A stretch of 64,000 nt of DNA from Petrolisthes cinctipes. Taxonomy: Eukaryota; Arthropoda; Malacostraca; Decapoda; Porcellanidae. The stretch covers positions 482,501-546,500 of the forward strand of contig JAWQEG010001349.1 of assembly GCA_033782935.1 (NCBI GenBank), read 5' to 3'. Below, in pieces: positions 1-11,736 of this stretch. How positions within the stretch are numbered: the stretch's first letter is position 1; each line of letters opens with the position of its first letter. The notes below the pieces were generated by a model, which was not told the DNA's origin, ran no database searches, and was given only the letters and a program-made list of their open reading frames with translations. The translations under genes and the position numbers were made by a program.

Positions 1-545
1 ACACAGAAACACACACACAGACACAGGATGCACACACACACATATATACACACACACAGACACACACAGAGGAACACACACACACACACACACAGGCGAA
101 GGAACACACACACACACACACACACACAGACACACACACACACACACAGATGAAGGAATACACACACAGACACAGACGAAGAAATAAACACTCAATAACA
201 CACATAGGAATACACACACACATAGACGAAGAAATACACACACACACTCACGCACACACACACACAGACGAAGGAATACACACACGAACAGAAGAAATAC
301 ACACACACAGACACAAATAGGAATACACACACACACACACACAGAGACGGACGAAGGAGTACACATACAGACATACACACAGACACACATAAGAATACAC
401 ACACACACTTATAGGAATACACACACACACACACACACACATAGGAATACACACACACTTATAGGAACACACACACACACACACACAGAGACACACATAG
501 GAACACACACACACTTATAGGAACACACACACACACATACACACC
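1..545. repeat. CA-rich minisatellite, left block
   Basis: An irregular array of (CA)n punctuated by GACGAAGGAAT, GACGAAGAAAT and CATAGGAAT blocks. The same punctuating words make up 14236-14977, so the two blocks look like halves of one array opened by LINE-D. The Cys/Val-rich frames crossing it are artefacts of the repeat. Confidence 0.95.
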
Positions 546-2215
546 TGAAGTTCCTGAAGTATAGCTTGGGACATCTGGGTGTCCAGGGTCACACTGATGC
601 GCCACCCTTGTAGTGCTGTTACTGTAGTTGGTGAATCACACTGTTTGAAGGCGATGGTTGATAGTAATGTGGAAGAGCGGTTTGGTCTGGTATGGTGAGC
701 AGGAATTCGTCGAGTTTTTTTCTTAAATGTTGATAGTGGGCAGTCTAATTGGCGTAGATTTTTCGGCAGACAGTTGAATAGTTTGAGACCATGCACAGTG
801 AAGGACTTTTCCTTGAGAGTGGTAACATGTGGATACTTATTGTTTAACTTTGGGAGAACACATAATTGTCCACGTCTGTCTGTGTCCTTCACTTGGATAG
901 TATTGGGGTGGTCAAGGTTCGGTGCGTGTCGGTTGATAATTTTCCAGATGTATATCATGAAATATCTTTCCTTTCTGCAATCTATCGAGTAAAGTTTCAG
1001 ACATTTAAGTCTGTCCCAGTAATTCATGTCATCTATGTTTTGTCATTTGTTAGTAAAGGTTCTTTGTACTGCTTCTATTTTCCATATCTGTCCAATATTG
1101 GTTGGATTACATAATTGGCAGCAATATTCTATTATTGGTAATACCATGGTATTAAACAGCGTAATTATAGCGTGAGGTTTCCTGGTTTTAAAGGAACGTA
1201 AGATCCATCCAGTCTGTTGTTTGGATTTATTTACCATGTTGTCTATTTGATTGTCAAAATCTGCTTTGTTGCTCATAATGATGCCTAGGTCTCGTATCTC
1301 TGTTTTCTTTTGTATGGTTTGTCCGGCCGGATCTCGGTAAATAAAGTCGAGTGGTTCGTGTCTGGGTGAGTATACCTAAGTAGTTTGCTCTTTGATGAGT
1401 TGAACTCCATATTGTTGCGTTGCGCCTAGCTGTATATTTTTGTAAGGTCGTTCTGCATTTTTCTGCAATCTTCAATCGTCTGCACTCTGCCCAGCATCCG
1501 GGTGTCGTCTGTGAACGAGGTGGTTTGGCAGTAGTCTACATCTTCATCCATATCTGTCATAAACATTAGAAATAACACTGGTCCGATCACTGATCCTTGG
1601 GCTACACCACATAATACTTTTGACTTTTCCGACTCGACTCCCTTTACCACCACTGACTGAGTTCTATCTGCAAAGAAATCTTTGATCCAGTCTAGTAATT
1701 TTCCAGCAATGCCAAACTGATATTCTAATTTATTTTGTTAAAATATGATGGTCTACCTTGTCAAACGTCTTAGCTAAGTCTAAGTAAATAGTATCTGCGT
1801 TTTGTCCGTTTTCTAAGACATTTATTATTTCTGTTTGGTATTGTAATAGCTGAGAGAGACATTATCTATTATATCTAAAATCATGTTGGCCCGGATTATA
1901 CAACTTGTTCCTATACATGTGACTTCTTAGTTCAGTAACAATTAGTCGTTCAAATACTTTTATTATATGTGATGTTAACGTCACAGGTCTATATTGTTTG
2001 GGTTCAATCTTGTTGCCTCCTTTGTGTATGGGAGTTACCATTCCATGCTTCAGTATTGCTGGTATTTTGCCTTGGCTAAGAGATGATCTCCATAAGCCAC
2101 ACAGTGGTTTAGATAATGTTTTTGAGCATTTCTTAAGGAGAATAGCTGGGATCTGGTCCGGTCCGTCTGCTGCATTCATTTTATCTTTGATATTGCCTTC
2201 TCAATCTCGCCCCAA
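546..2215 (-). pseudogene. LINE-D (CR1-like) reverse transcriptase, 3' half
   Basis: Reads on the minus strand. 2215-1862 carries the start of the RT domain (AADGPDQIP, then GNKIEPKQYRPVTLTS). 1660-1426 carries the palm motif GVAQGSVIGPVLF and a degenerate catalytic box (SFTDDT where FADDT is usual). 1027-546 is the CR1-like C-terminal region beginning NYWDRLKCLKLYS. Frameshifts and stops separate the pieces, including a one-base shift just before AADGPDQ. There is no 3' UTR: coding sequence runs directly into the minisatellite. The upstream half lies at 13126-14235, displaced by later insertions. CR1-group assignment rests on the C-terminal motif and is tentative at clade level. Confidence 0.8.
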
Positions 2216-2391
2216 CCTTGTTAGTGTGAAGACGTTCTCCTGGCGCTCTGCCTGAACTCTTGTTTTGTGTTGCTTTTACACTCTTGCTTGTGTGTTGTTG
2301 TTTATATTGTTTGTGCATTCTTGTTTGTGTGTTGTTGTTTCTGTGGTGTTGCTGGTGTTGTTTGTCTGTTGTGATTCTGTGTATTGTATTG

Positions 2392-2425
<34 letters not shown>

Positions 2426-2491
2426 TTGGTTGATTGAGTGTTCAGCTGTTCGTGTTGTTGTTTGCTTCCCATCTAGGCCTTGTCTGGCCAG
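2207..2491 (+). promoter_or_regulatory. LINE-A 5' UTR with putative internal promoter
   Basis: The element starts near TCTCGCCCCAACCTT, which matches the start of A4 at 60729. Within the first 50 bases both copies have GTGAAGACGT followed by GGCGCTCTG. AGACGTG (seen intact in A4) fits the arthropod downstream promoter element consensus RGWCGTG, used by LINE internal promoters. A T/G-rich stretch with (GT)n at 2393-2422 follows. Promoter function is inferred only. Confidence 0.45.
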
Positions 2492-3968
2492 ATGGAGAGC
2501 GCGGATTCGGATGTGGCTTCTTGCCTGGAGGCTGACTTGGCCATGTCGGAAGAGGATGAGTCTCCTATCGAGGATCACTGGCCTGAGCTGCCTTCTCGCA
2601 ACCCTCCCCCTACCTCCTCGGTCACTTCGCAGCTCAGGTTGCAGCCTTCCACCTCCTCAACCTCTACCAAGCGACCCGTTGATGCCTCGTCTGACTCCTT
2701 GCAATATTCCGATGGTGTGGACTGTTTGCCTCCGGCTGCCAAGACTGCCAAGGGTGCTTCAGCTGTGCATGACGTACCTTCTCTGCCTCAACGTGGTGTT
2801 TCTTCCTTGTATACCGACTCCTTGCCCTCGTCCAACCTTCCTGCTTTTGCCCCAAGAAATGCCTATGTCAAGCTCTCCTTCTCTGGAAACCCATCTACGG
2901 ACACAAAGTTGCTTTGGTTGTCTGATGTCAACAGGGCTTTCCAGCTGCAGCGTGAACTGGCTGAAGTGAAGATGGCTGCTGTCACCTCCCGGTTTGTCTA
3001 CATCTCTAGGAAGCGTCAGGACATCATTGATAGTATGAAGGCTGGTGAATTTTTGTCTCTGCCTCTCATTCTTGAAGACTCACCTGAGAGGCCTCGAAAG
3101 TTCCCCAGCTACATCCTTACCCGTTTTCCTATTGATGTTGACCCGAAACTTGCTAAGGGATACCCTGGTGTGTACTTTGCCCATCGTTTTTTCCAAGATG
3201 GTTCCCCCATTAGCCGTATTGTTGTTGTCTGGAGTCAACCCGATCCACCTCCAAATGAGATTTCCTTTGATTCCCTCCCCTGTCTTCCACCGTGTGAGGT
3301 GAGGAAACTTCATAATGACCAGCCTTCGTGCTACAGGTGCTGGGGAGTTGGGCATATCTCCAGGTACTGCCAGGCCGAAGTGTGCATGGTGTGCCGCCGA
3401 CCATGATTCCAAGACGTGTCCTGTCAGGTGTGAACCATCACGTCCTGCTGCCTCCACCTCTGAGCCTTCACCTCCTGAGGATACGTCTCGATGGAAGTGT
3501 CCACGATACCTTCAGCCAGGGGTTAATGTGTGGCATGGATGTACTCGACATCAGGTCCAGGCTCGTGTCTCTACTATTGTTCCCCCTCCACCATCACCAC
3601 CACCACAACCTTACCAGTCTGCTCCTCCTACCAGCCCTGCCTTGCCTCCGGACCTGGCCCTCCGCAAGTCTGTTGCTACCCTCATGGCACGATGTACGGC
3701 CCTCGAGAACCGCTTTTCTGCCCTTGAAGCCAGGATTGATGGGCTGGTTGCTTCTCAGGCTGCCAATGACTCCAAACTCTCCATCTTGGTTGAGGCTCAG
3801 CAGGCCATCATCTCAACTGTCACTACCCTTACCGAAAAGATGGATACTGTTGCATCTCGCTATGAAAAGCTCTTCGAGTCAGTCCCTTCTCCGGGTCCAT
3901 CTTCTTCTCCAGGTCGCTCATCTGCCCCCACTCACCGGAATTCTACCTCCAAATACAGAGTTCGCTAG
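2492..3968 (+). pseudogene. LINE-A1 ORF1 (gag-like, CCHC zinc knuckles)
   Basis: The start is ATG at 2492 (MESADSDVASCLEADLAMSE), conserved in A4 (61011) and in position in LINE-E. The acidic, Ser/Pro-rich N-terminus is followed by a conserved block (YVKLSFSGNPSTD to ILTRFPIDVDP), then a CCHC knuckle (CYRCWGVGHISRYC) and a second cysteine cluster. The C-terminus is Pro-rich and then forms an amphipathic helix with heptad-like spacing (about 3640-3880). By family knowledge this product binds element RNA. A 5-base deletion between CTG repeats at about 3368 shifts the frame in the second knuckle, and the rest reads 3315-3968 in another frame. The ORF1 stop (TAG, 3966) is next to a TGA in frame. 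Confidence 0.88.
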
Positions 3969-6943
3969 TGATTGCCGGCTGGATTTCATCTCCTGGAATG
4001 TATGTGGTATCACCAGTTATGCTAAGCTCACTCAACTCAAGGCCTATGTTTTTCGTCATCATCCCAGTGTTATTTTTTTCCAGGAAGCATTTCCAGGACG
4101 GTCGCTCACTGCTGGGCAAGCTCCTCCTCTCTCGGGTTATGTGCCATATGTTCATCTGGTAAGGAATGGTCTCCTGATTTACATACATAGCTCCTTGCCA
4201 CATCGCCTTCTCCGTACCTCCACTGATCCTGACATGACCTTTCAGCTATTTGAGGTTCTACCTGGGAATGGAGTACTACAACTATGTAATGTCTATTCTG
4301 CCCCAGCTAGACTCCCTCTTGAGGCTCTTCCTTCTCCAACAGTGCGTGGTATGGTGTATATGGGAGATTTTAATGCTCGGCATTCTGATTTGGGTGATGG
4401 TTCTGGCTCTATTAATCGTAATGGTGTTCGTCTCCTTTCATACATCCGCAAGCATCATCTGACATGCTGGGACACTGGCGGTGCCACTCATTGCCAGGGA
4501 GGTACTCTGGATTACATCCTCTCGTCTGGCCTGATAACATCTCAGGTCTTGTGCTCCTCCGTGCCAGACTTATTCTCTGATCACATCACTCTTCGGTTTC
4601 ATTATTCTCTAACTGCTGGGTCAAGTGCTTCAGCCACTCGTTTGCGTATTGCTGTGCCCCCTAAATACTGCCCGACTTACATCTTATTCATGGCCCATGT
4701 ATTCCCTACATTTGACATGTCATCAGCTGAACAGTTGTACTCTGATATTGTATCTGCTACTCATGACTTTTATAGGCTATACGTCTCCCGGCCACACCTC
4801 CAGCATCGCCATGCTGCCCACTCCTGGACGCTGGATGCACGTATACAGGAGGCAAAGGAGCAGGCTGAACATGATGGCCTATTGTTTCAAGCCAACCCAA
4901 CCCCTGACCTGCTCCATCGTTACCAGATGTCTAGGGACACTTTAGTTGCCCTGCAGGAGTGTGCTCACACTGAGTCTTGGCAGCGGTTCACGGACAGCAT
5001 CAACCAGCAAACAAGTGTGGCTTCTATGTGGCACCTCATCCGTCGGGTTGTTAAAAAGACGCCGGCCACTACTCGTCATCACACTCCCGCCGACTATGCC
5101 CAACAACTTGTCGATGCCTGGTCAGAACAATCTACCCCAGCCAGTCTACCCATCCACATACAAGATGCACTCACTTTCAGTGCTGCTGTCCATCGGCTAC
5201 GTCTAATGTCTGCTCTGTTGCAAGATGATGACAATGATGCAGAGGAGAAAACTGAGGAGGAGTTGCGATGTGCTCTCTCTCGGGGTAGAGCTTCTTCCCC
5301 TGGTGATGATGGTATTACTTATGCTGTGCTGCGCCTACTTCAACAAGTTCCTGGGAACCCTCTACTTCTACTGTACAATCTATGTCTTCGTGATGGTTGT
5401 GTACCACGAGCCTGGACCAGCAGCACAATAATACCCATCCCTAAGCCCGGCACTGCGAAGTTCAGGCCTATTTCCATGACTTCCTGTTTTTGTAAGGTTA
5501 TGGAGATAATCTTACTCAATTGTCTCATGTACAGACTGCAGGATCGCCTTTCTCCATGGCTGTTTGGTTTCCTTCCCCAGCGGAGCACACACCACTGCCT
5601 TGTCGACTTGTACTCTCGCCTTAACAGGGACAGTGTGGTGGCCTTCATTGACCTTCGAAGTGCCTTCGATGTTGCTAATAGAGACATCATTTTGGATCAA
5701 CTGGTTGACTTTGGGATAAAGGGTAATCTATTACGGTGGATTCGGGGCTACCTGAGTAACAGGACCTCCCGTGTGTTTTTCACTGGTGAGCTCAGTCCTT
5801 TGTGCAGTTTTCATCTTGGTATGCCTCAAAGGGGTATTCTCAGCCTATTGTTATTTAATATTCTGATGCATCGGCTGCTCACTTCTCTCCCTGATGTACC
5901 TGGAACTACAATTACGTGCTATGCTGATGAAATCTGTGTTCATTCTCCCTCACCAAGGGATCTCCAGCGGTTTCTTGACTCCTTCTCTGTGGCCTCCTCT
6001 CACTGTGGCATTATTGTCTCCCCAGATAAGAGCAGAATATTCACCTGCCGCCTTCCTCAAGCTCGGCCAGTGTTCACCATTGGAGGGACTGTCATTCTCA
6101 TGTGTTCCCAGTATCACTACCTGGGCGCGCCAGTCAATATTTGGCCGATTATCCCTGCCAGACCTCAAGACCATCCTTTTGTCCAGGACTTATTGGATCG
6201 TCTCCAGCACCGACTTACACCACTTCAATGGCTCACTAACAACTCCTCGGGCATCTCCATCCCAGTAGCCAGGACTATCTATATTGCTTTTATCCGTTCA
6301 GTTGTTGATTACCTCTCCCCTGCTCTGATTCAACTTCCCAGGGCTACTCTTGAAACATTAGAAAAATTTCAGAATAGAGCAATGAGAATAATTCTCAGGT
6401 GTCCAATGTCGACCAGGATAGTGAACATGCAGCGTGAGTTGCGTCTTCCCCCATTAGTGGAGAGAATTTATTCTAGTCTTTCTTGCTTCACTGTCAAGTG
6501 CCTCCATTTCCCACATCTTTCACCCCATTACTCTCAGTTAGTCAGGACTTCTCTTAGACCAAACTACCCGGTCCCTCCCATACTGCCTGCTGGACGTACT
6601 CTTATAAGGTCTGTTTCCTCTATGCTCCGTAGTCTTAATATAGATATACTGGTGACAGACGTCCCCCCAGGACCCCCTCCGTGGATGCTACCAACACCTG
6701 ATGTGAGCTTCACACCTACTTCCAAGTCGGAACTACCTTCTCTACAGCGGCAGTTGGCTCTGGAACACATAGAAACAGTGACCTCCTCCATCACAGATCC
6801 ATACTGCCTCTACACTGATGGCTCATTGCAAGTGGATGGTGCAGCAGGTTGTGCCGTCTTCTCACCTGACATGGTGTCACCTCCAGGGGGCTGGGTTGGC
6901 CGTCGTCTCTGTAACCACTCTAGCTCAACATTGTGTGAACTGT
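3967..6943 (+). pseudogene. LINE-A1 ORF2, 5' part: endonuclease, RT, start of RNase H
   Basis: The frame overlaps the ORF1 stop by two bases and has no nearby in-frame ATG. Endonuclease motifs: ISWNVCGI, FFQEAF, MGDFNARH and SDHITLRF. RT follows (FRPISMTSCFCKVME, FIDLRSAFDVANRD). The palm is damaged: the usual GTPQGGVLSP is GMPQRGILSL here, and the catalytic YADD is YADE (TAT GCT GAT GAA), so this copy should be inactive. RNase H begins at LYTDGSLQVDGAAG and is cut at 6943 by B1; it resumes at 10811. No stop codon occurs over almost 1,000 codons, so disabling is by substitution and insertion rather than frame decay. An open Leu/Pro-rich extension back to 3328 is an ORF1 shadow. Confidence 0.9.
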
Positions 6944-7149
6944 AATAATAAATAATAATAATAATAATAATAATAATAATCGGTTTATTAAATAGTAGCA
7001 GCTGGTAAGCTGAAAATGTACATATTACAAAAAAAAACAATAATGGTAAAAATGGGAATGAAAACGAAGACACAAAAAACATATGGGAGAAAAATACATA
7101 TACGTAGATAAATGAGGAAATACACAGAGATTTAATAACATATATAAAT

Positions 7150-7400
7150 ACATGGATGCATACACACAAACATATATATTCATACATATACACATACTGT
7201 ACATATATATACACATACACACACATACATACATACACACACATAAATACATACATACATATACACATATATATACATATACATATATACACATACATAC
7301 ATACACATACATATACATACATACATATAAATTCTTATACATGCATACATATACATTAATATACATACACATACACACTTTTATACATATACAAACATGA
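7150..7400. repeat. (TACA/TATA)n microsatellite in B1 3' UTR
   Basis: A run of ATACAT, ACACATAC and TATATACA words within the B1 3' untranslated region. Tyr/Val/Cys- or His/Ile/Thr-rich frames across it are repeat artefacts. Confidence 0.9.
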
Positions 7401-7510
7401 CATAGCAAGTGGGTGCAGCTGTATCGGTCAGAATGGCTTTGAGGTGTGAAGGAAACTGGATATAGTGAGGTGAGGTCAGAATAAACAGAAATATATAAAG
7501 TGTGTGTGTT

Positions 7511-7516
<6 letters not shown>

Positions 7517-7570
<54 letters not shown>

Positions 7571-7571
7571 C

Positions 7572-7622
<51 letters not shown>
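7517..7622. repeat. (CT)n-(GT)n compound microsatellite
   Basis: About 43 bases of (CT)n run directly into about 60 bases of (GT)n with a short CGCG interruption. It lies in the B1 3' UTR, between the (TACA)n block and the ORF C-terminus. B2 lacks it, so it expanded in this copy. Confidence 0.95.
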
Positions 7623-7623
<1 letters not shown>

Positions 7624-7763
7624 CAAGCAATCCTCCTTCTCTTCGTTCCTTCCTCCTTTCTTGAATACTCTCGTTTCACCCTGCCTCATTCCCCGTTCCT
7701 GATCAAAAAACTAAGAAATGTATTTGTCTTAATCATGGAGGTATTATAGTCTTAACTACTGCT

Positions 7764-8090
7764 TTATCTGTTGAGGTGTTGGACAATAGAGGGGATAGCA
7801 CTGTTCTTATAACGGTCAGTACGGGATCTGATGGGTTCGATTTTATTGTAATGACGGGCTGCTTGGCGTGGTGGAGGCAGAGATGGTGGGAGAAGAGATC
7901 TGTGGCGCGGGTGTTTGATGAGATTATCACCAAATTTGTGTAGGTCCTGGAGGTGGCGTTGAGATACTGAGGTGAGGTTGAGAGTTGTAAGGGCATTGTC
8001 ATATGAGATGTAGTTGTCTCCCATAATAACTCTACATGCTCTTTTCTGGACTTTTTCTATTTGGCGCTTTTGGGTGGTGATGCATAACAC
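7764..8090 (-). pseudogene. LINE-B1 ORF2 C-terminal piece
   Basis: Continues the B1 ORF in a shifted frame: KRQIEKVQKRACRVIMG through RAARHYNKIEPIRSRTDRYK to a stop near 7764. B2 has the same tail in frame with AWSSSLNI before it. B1 lacks roughly that segment, so a deletion at about 8085 both removed it and shifted the frame. Confidence 0.85.
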
Positions 8091-10615
8091 AGCTTAGGAA
8101 GTATGAAGGTGGTATATACATCCCTAAGCTGTTGTTGCCAGGCCCCCAATGCCTTCATTGTTTTGAGCATGTAGAGTTTATATGTTGATGCCTTGATGAT
8201 GTTGGTGACATGTAGCTTCCAGTCCAGCTTGGAGTCGATGATGATGCCCAACAACTTAGTGGATTGAACCACCTCAAGTGAGTTGGGGCCGATAGTGAGT
8301 GCAGGTGGTAGGACTGGTGTGGTGGAGGTGTTGACGTGCATAACTACCGTCTTGTTGGTGTTGATGGTAAGGTAGTTGTTGTTGGCCCAAGTTTGCACAT
8401 TGTCAAGTGTCCGTTGGAAGAGACTGTAGTCTGGGGTGGAGTTGTTGATGGTGGTGCCTACTGTACAGTCATCAACGTACTTCCAACGGTAAGGGGTATC
8501 AGTCAGGACATCATTAATAAGGATTAAGAAGCAGAGAGGTCCCATCTTGGTTCCCTGGGGAACTCCACATTTGAGATGTTGGAATGTGGAGGTTTGTCCC
8601 ATGTATCTGGTGGCTTGTTGGCGTCCATGAAGGAAATCAGCAAGCCACGATACAAGGTAACCTGGTAAAGCAAGATGCAACGCCTTCTTCACCACAGTGG
8701 TGTGATTCACAAGGTCGAACGCTTTCCTGAAATCAATGAACGTAAGAGCAAGAGAGGTTTTGCGGAGGTCGAGATTGCAGTGGATGAAGTCAAGGAGGCT
8801 AACAAGACAGTGGGTGGTGGAGGAAGATTTCATGTTGCCAAATTGTTGGTTGTCGACTTGATTAAAAATGGAAGAATATGCCCAATTAAAGATGAAGTCT
8901 TCACAGATAAGGCTTGGAATGGGTGTGATAGCAATAGGTCTGAGATCGTTAAGGGAGGGGGGATTTGGCACTTTAGGGATTGCTGAAACAAAGGAGGTTT
9001 TCCAATCTGTAGGGCATTTACTTTGTTGCAGGGATGCATTAATTATTGAGGCAAGGGGGACAGCTAGTTCTGGAGCGAATTCTTTATAAATTTTGAGGGG
9101 TAAGTCAATGGGTGTGATGGCTCTTTTAGATTTAAATTTAAGCAACTTTTTGGCGACCTGAAAACTCTCGACCGTGGGAGGGGGAGAGGGTGATGGAAGA
9201 AAGGAAGGTAGGAGGGAGTAGTTGAGTTCAGGAAGGGACTGAGATATGGTGGAGAAGTGGTTGTTGACCTGTTCTGCTGCTTCATCCTCTGATAATCCTG
9301 TGAGAAAGGGGAAGGGTTTTGACACCTTCCCCAAGCCACAGATATCCTTAATGGTCCTGTACCACTTACTGCTATCCGTCTGAAGGAGATGGTGAACTTT
9401 CTCAGGATAGTAGTTCTTCTTTATTTCTTTTATTTCTCTGATGACCTGATTACGTAGTACCCTGTTGCGGTGTTCGTCGGTGTAGAAGGCCTTTTCTCTT
9501 TGATGAATCAGACGTTTAATCCTAAGGGTGATCCACGGTAAATCTGCAGGATGTTTTCTAGTGGTTTTGAGTGGGAAGAAGTGGTGGTATGCACCCAACA
9601 CTGTTTGTTGGTAATTTTCCCACTTTGTTTGCACATCCACTGGGGTGATAACTTCTACCCAAGGGTATCTTACCAGCCATTGACCAAACAGTCTCACTGC
9701 TGAGTCATTGATGGGTCTGTATGTCTTCACTGAGCTAGCGGTGTGGTGTGAAGAGGTGGGGGTGGGGGACCACAGGACAGACAGATGTGTACTGCGTCCC
9801 ATGGGGGGGAGTGGCTGAGGTGGCAGACAGTGGTCTAAAAGGTCGGTCATTATCAGGTCAAGGGTATTGGATCCATGAGTGGGGAAGTCAACAACCTGGA
9901 GTAGACTGAGATGGTTGAGAATTTCACTAACATCCAGATCATTAAAATCCCCACAAACAATCAACTTGCTAGATGGTAGGCTGGTCCTCAGATGGTCTGC
10001 TGTTGCGATGATGTGGTCAACCAGCAGTGGACCAGTAGGGGAGCGTGGTGGGTGATAAACCAGGCATATGATGATGGTGGCGGTGTGACGTGGGTGACGG
10101 GGGGGTGACAATTTATCCCACATAGCCTCTAACTCCTCTGGGACCTCAACACTAAGGTGACAGGGGCTAAGGTTATCTTTGGCAAACACAACGAGGCCTC
10201 CTCCTCTCCTGTTCTGCCTAAGATGGTGGAAAGTGTTGTATGTCTGTATCACACATAACTCTGGAGTAACTTGCCACGCTTCTGTAATGGCAACAATGTC
10301 TGGAGAAACTGACTGCACTGTAGTAATCACTTCATCTAGTTTGTTGTTAAGGGAGGTTACATTAGATAGGAACACTGATGGGAGGTTATACCAGATGCGA
10401 GGAACTTCAAAATTATTGTACTTTTTCACTGGTATGGGTTTTCTTGTTTTCCGTTCCCTTGTAATGATCGGAATGAACTTCTTGATTTTGCGGCCACCCC
10501 TATTCCCACGGAAGCGTAAAATTCAGAGGGATTTCATTCTGGTTAGACTGTCTTGTGGGGGAGTGACTGCAGCTGACCGCAGATTCAATAGTGCACCAGC
10601 CGAGTAGTAACACAT
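8057..10615 (-). pseudogene. LINE-B1 ORF2: endonuclease and reverse transcriptase
   Basis: A single long ORF. The first ATG in frame is at 10615 (MCYYSAGALLN); one in-frame TGA lies at 10525-10523 and the frame is then open to 8057. The N-terminus is basic (RFRGNRGGRKIKK). Endonuclease follows: SNVTSLNNKLDEV, AITEAW, RGGGLVVFAKD, CGDFND. RT carries PIAITPIPS, FIDFRKAFDLVNH, GVPQGTKMGP and an intact catalytic YVDD. There is no RNase H and no separate ORF1, which fits a single-ORF organisation or loss of ORF1. It ends prematurely at KLCYASP because of the deletion described for the C-terminal piece. Disabling lesions are few: one stop and one deletion. Confidence 0.9.
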
Positions 10616-10810
10616 TTTCACTAATACACTGTCACTAATTGTTCACTTCACTTTTCTCACGTCTTTGTGTCTTTTTCTCCCAATGTAGTTGATGAATTAT
10701 TTACACAATCTTGAAATATAGGATGACTGTAGTGGTGTGAAGGTCAACAGGCTGACCTGAGGGCAGCTACAGAGCGCCCAGAAAACACGTCTTGACCCAG
10801 CAGAGGTCAT
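10616..10810 (-). promoter_or_regulatory. LINE-B 5' UTR
   Basis: In sense orientation the first 40 bases contain CAAGACGTGTT and GGGCGCTCTGT, close to the start of LINE-A (GAAGACGTGTT, GGCGCTCTGT). This may be a shared promoter module (AGACGTG fits RGWCGTG). Function is inferred. Confidence 0.4.
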
Positions 10811-11511
10811 TCTGGATGCTGTTAGTCTTGTTTGTCAACGTGGAGTGAATGCTGCCATTTTTTGTGACTCCAAACCTGCTCTTCATTCCCTCTCTAGTGT
10901 TCAGCCCACACACTCTACTGTTATTCAGCAGATTTTATCGTTTTTGGCCTATTTGCGTCATCGTAACTTGACTGTCAAATTTTTATGGGTGCCATCCCAT
11001 GTAGGTTTACGTCACAATGGTACAGTTGACAGACTCGCAAAGGAAGCCTGCCATCTGCCTCCTCGTGGTGTTGGACGTCCTCTCTCCCTGACATGTTACC
11101 TCTCTAAAGTCCGCTCCGCCGCTCTCCTCCCTGTATGGCGACGCAGGGATGCAGAGAGGCCCTTCAGCATCTCCATCACCCATTACGAGTCTGTCTGCCA
11201 TCACAAATATTCCTACCGTCGTCGAGGCCTCATGGTTCGGAGGCAAAATGTAGTCTCTGCTCGTTTGAGGCTTGGCTGCCGGCCACCGTGGCAGGTTGCT
11301 GGGATGCAGGGTGAGCCTCCCTTCACTGATTGTTGCTTGTGTCGAGCGCCTCGTGCTAACACTATAGAGCACTATTGCCTGGCCTACCCCACTGTCCGAC
11401 ACTTTTGCTGCCGAGGGCCTGCCACTTGATGTGGTTTGTCGACACCTGCTGAACCATCAGGTTCTGGAGGAACTTCTGGTACGCCACCCTCGTTATGGTG
11501 GATTTAAATAG
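10811..11511 (+). pseudogene. LINE-A1 ORF2, 3' part: RNase H and C-terminal Cys/His region
   Basis: The continuation of the ORF cut at 6943. RNase H motifs: FCDSKPALHSL, and LWVPSHVGLRHNGTVDRLAKEA, which holds the conserved late Asp. A basic stretch (YRRRGLMVRRQN) and a Cys/His cluster (CCLCRAPRANTIEHYCLAYP) follow. A one-base insertion at about 11405 shifts the last 35 codons; the original end, GGFK plus TAG at 11509, is visible in the other frame. The 3' UTR (11512-11702) has a (TG)n run, the conserved GATTGACGCTACGGCGCAAT and poly(A). Confidence 0.9.
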
Positions 11512-11736
11512 GTCATAATATAAATATTTGTCCGTATGCTTGTGCTCCATTTTGTTATGTTTTCGTGATGTGTGTGTGTGTGTGTGTGTGCTTGTATATG
11601 TGTGGTTGTGGTCATTGGATTCTCATGGGTCCCGCCTACCCGTATGTATTGTTGCCTGCCTGTTGATTGACGCTACGGCGCAATTAATGAAGAAAAAAAA
11701 AATATTGCCCTCTCAAAGTCTTCCGGTTTGAGCCAG

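Larger units (their letters stand above)
6944..10810 (-). mobile_element. LINE-B copy B1, inserted in A1
   Basis: A minus-strand LINE of about 3.9 kb. Its 3' tail is (TAA)n in plus orientation at 6944-6980, preceded in sense by AATAAACCGATTATT, a terminus shared exactly with B2 (49858). One long endonuclease-RT ORF occupies most of it. Comparison with A3 shows the A sequence GAACTGTA-TGC-CATTCTGG; here the two sides are GAACTGTA and CATTCTGG, so about three target bases are missing and there is no target-site duplication. The short-repeat tail and the RT motif GVPQGTKMGP suggest the CR1/L2/Rex1 group, tentatively. Confidence 0.9.
2207..11702 (+). mobile_element. LINE-A copy A1, full length but interrupted
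   Basis: A non-LTR retrotransposon with a 5' UTR, ORF1, ORF2 and a 3' UTR ending in poly(A) at about 11690-11702. It sits in LINE-D. The target-site duplication is visible on both sides: TATTGCCTTCTCAA at 2191-2204 and TATTGCCCTCTCAA at 11703-11716 (one mismatch). B1 (6944-10810) interrupts its RNase H domain. The domain set (CCHC ORF1; AP endonuclease, RT and RNase H in ORF2) places it among I/Jockey-type LINEs; I cannot fix the clade by eye. Relatives in the window are A3, A4, A5 and the diverged LINE-E. Confidence 0.92.

Noticed and set aside
3360..3400. Programmed frameshift in ORF1 zinc knuckle
   Set aside because: A1 and A4 carry different indels (5 and 1 bases) and LINE-E reads straight through, so these are lesions.
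3328..3966. Leu/Pro-rich N-terminal extension of LINE-A1 ORF2
   Set aside because: It is the out-of-frame reading of ORF1 and is broken in A4; homology to endonuclease starts only at about 3980.
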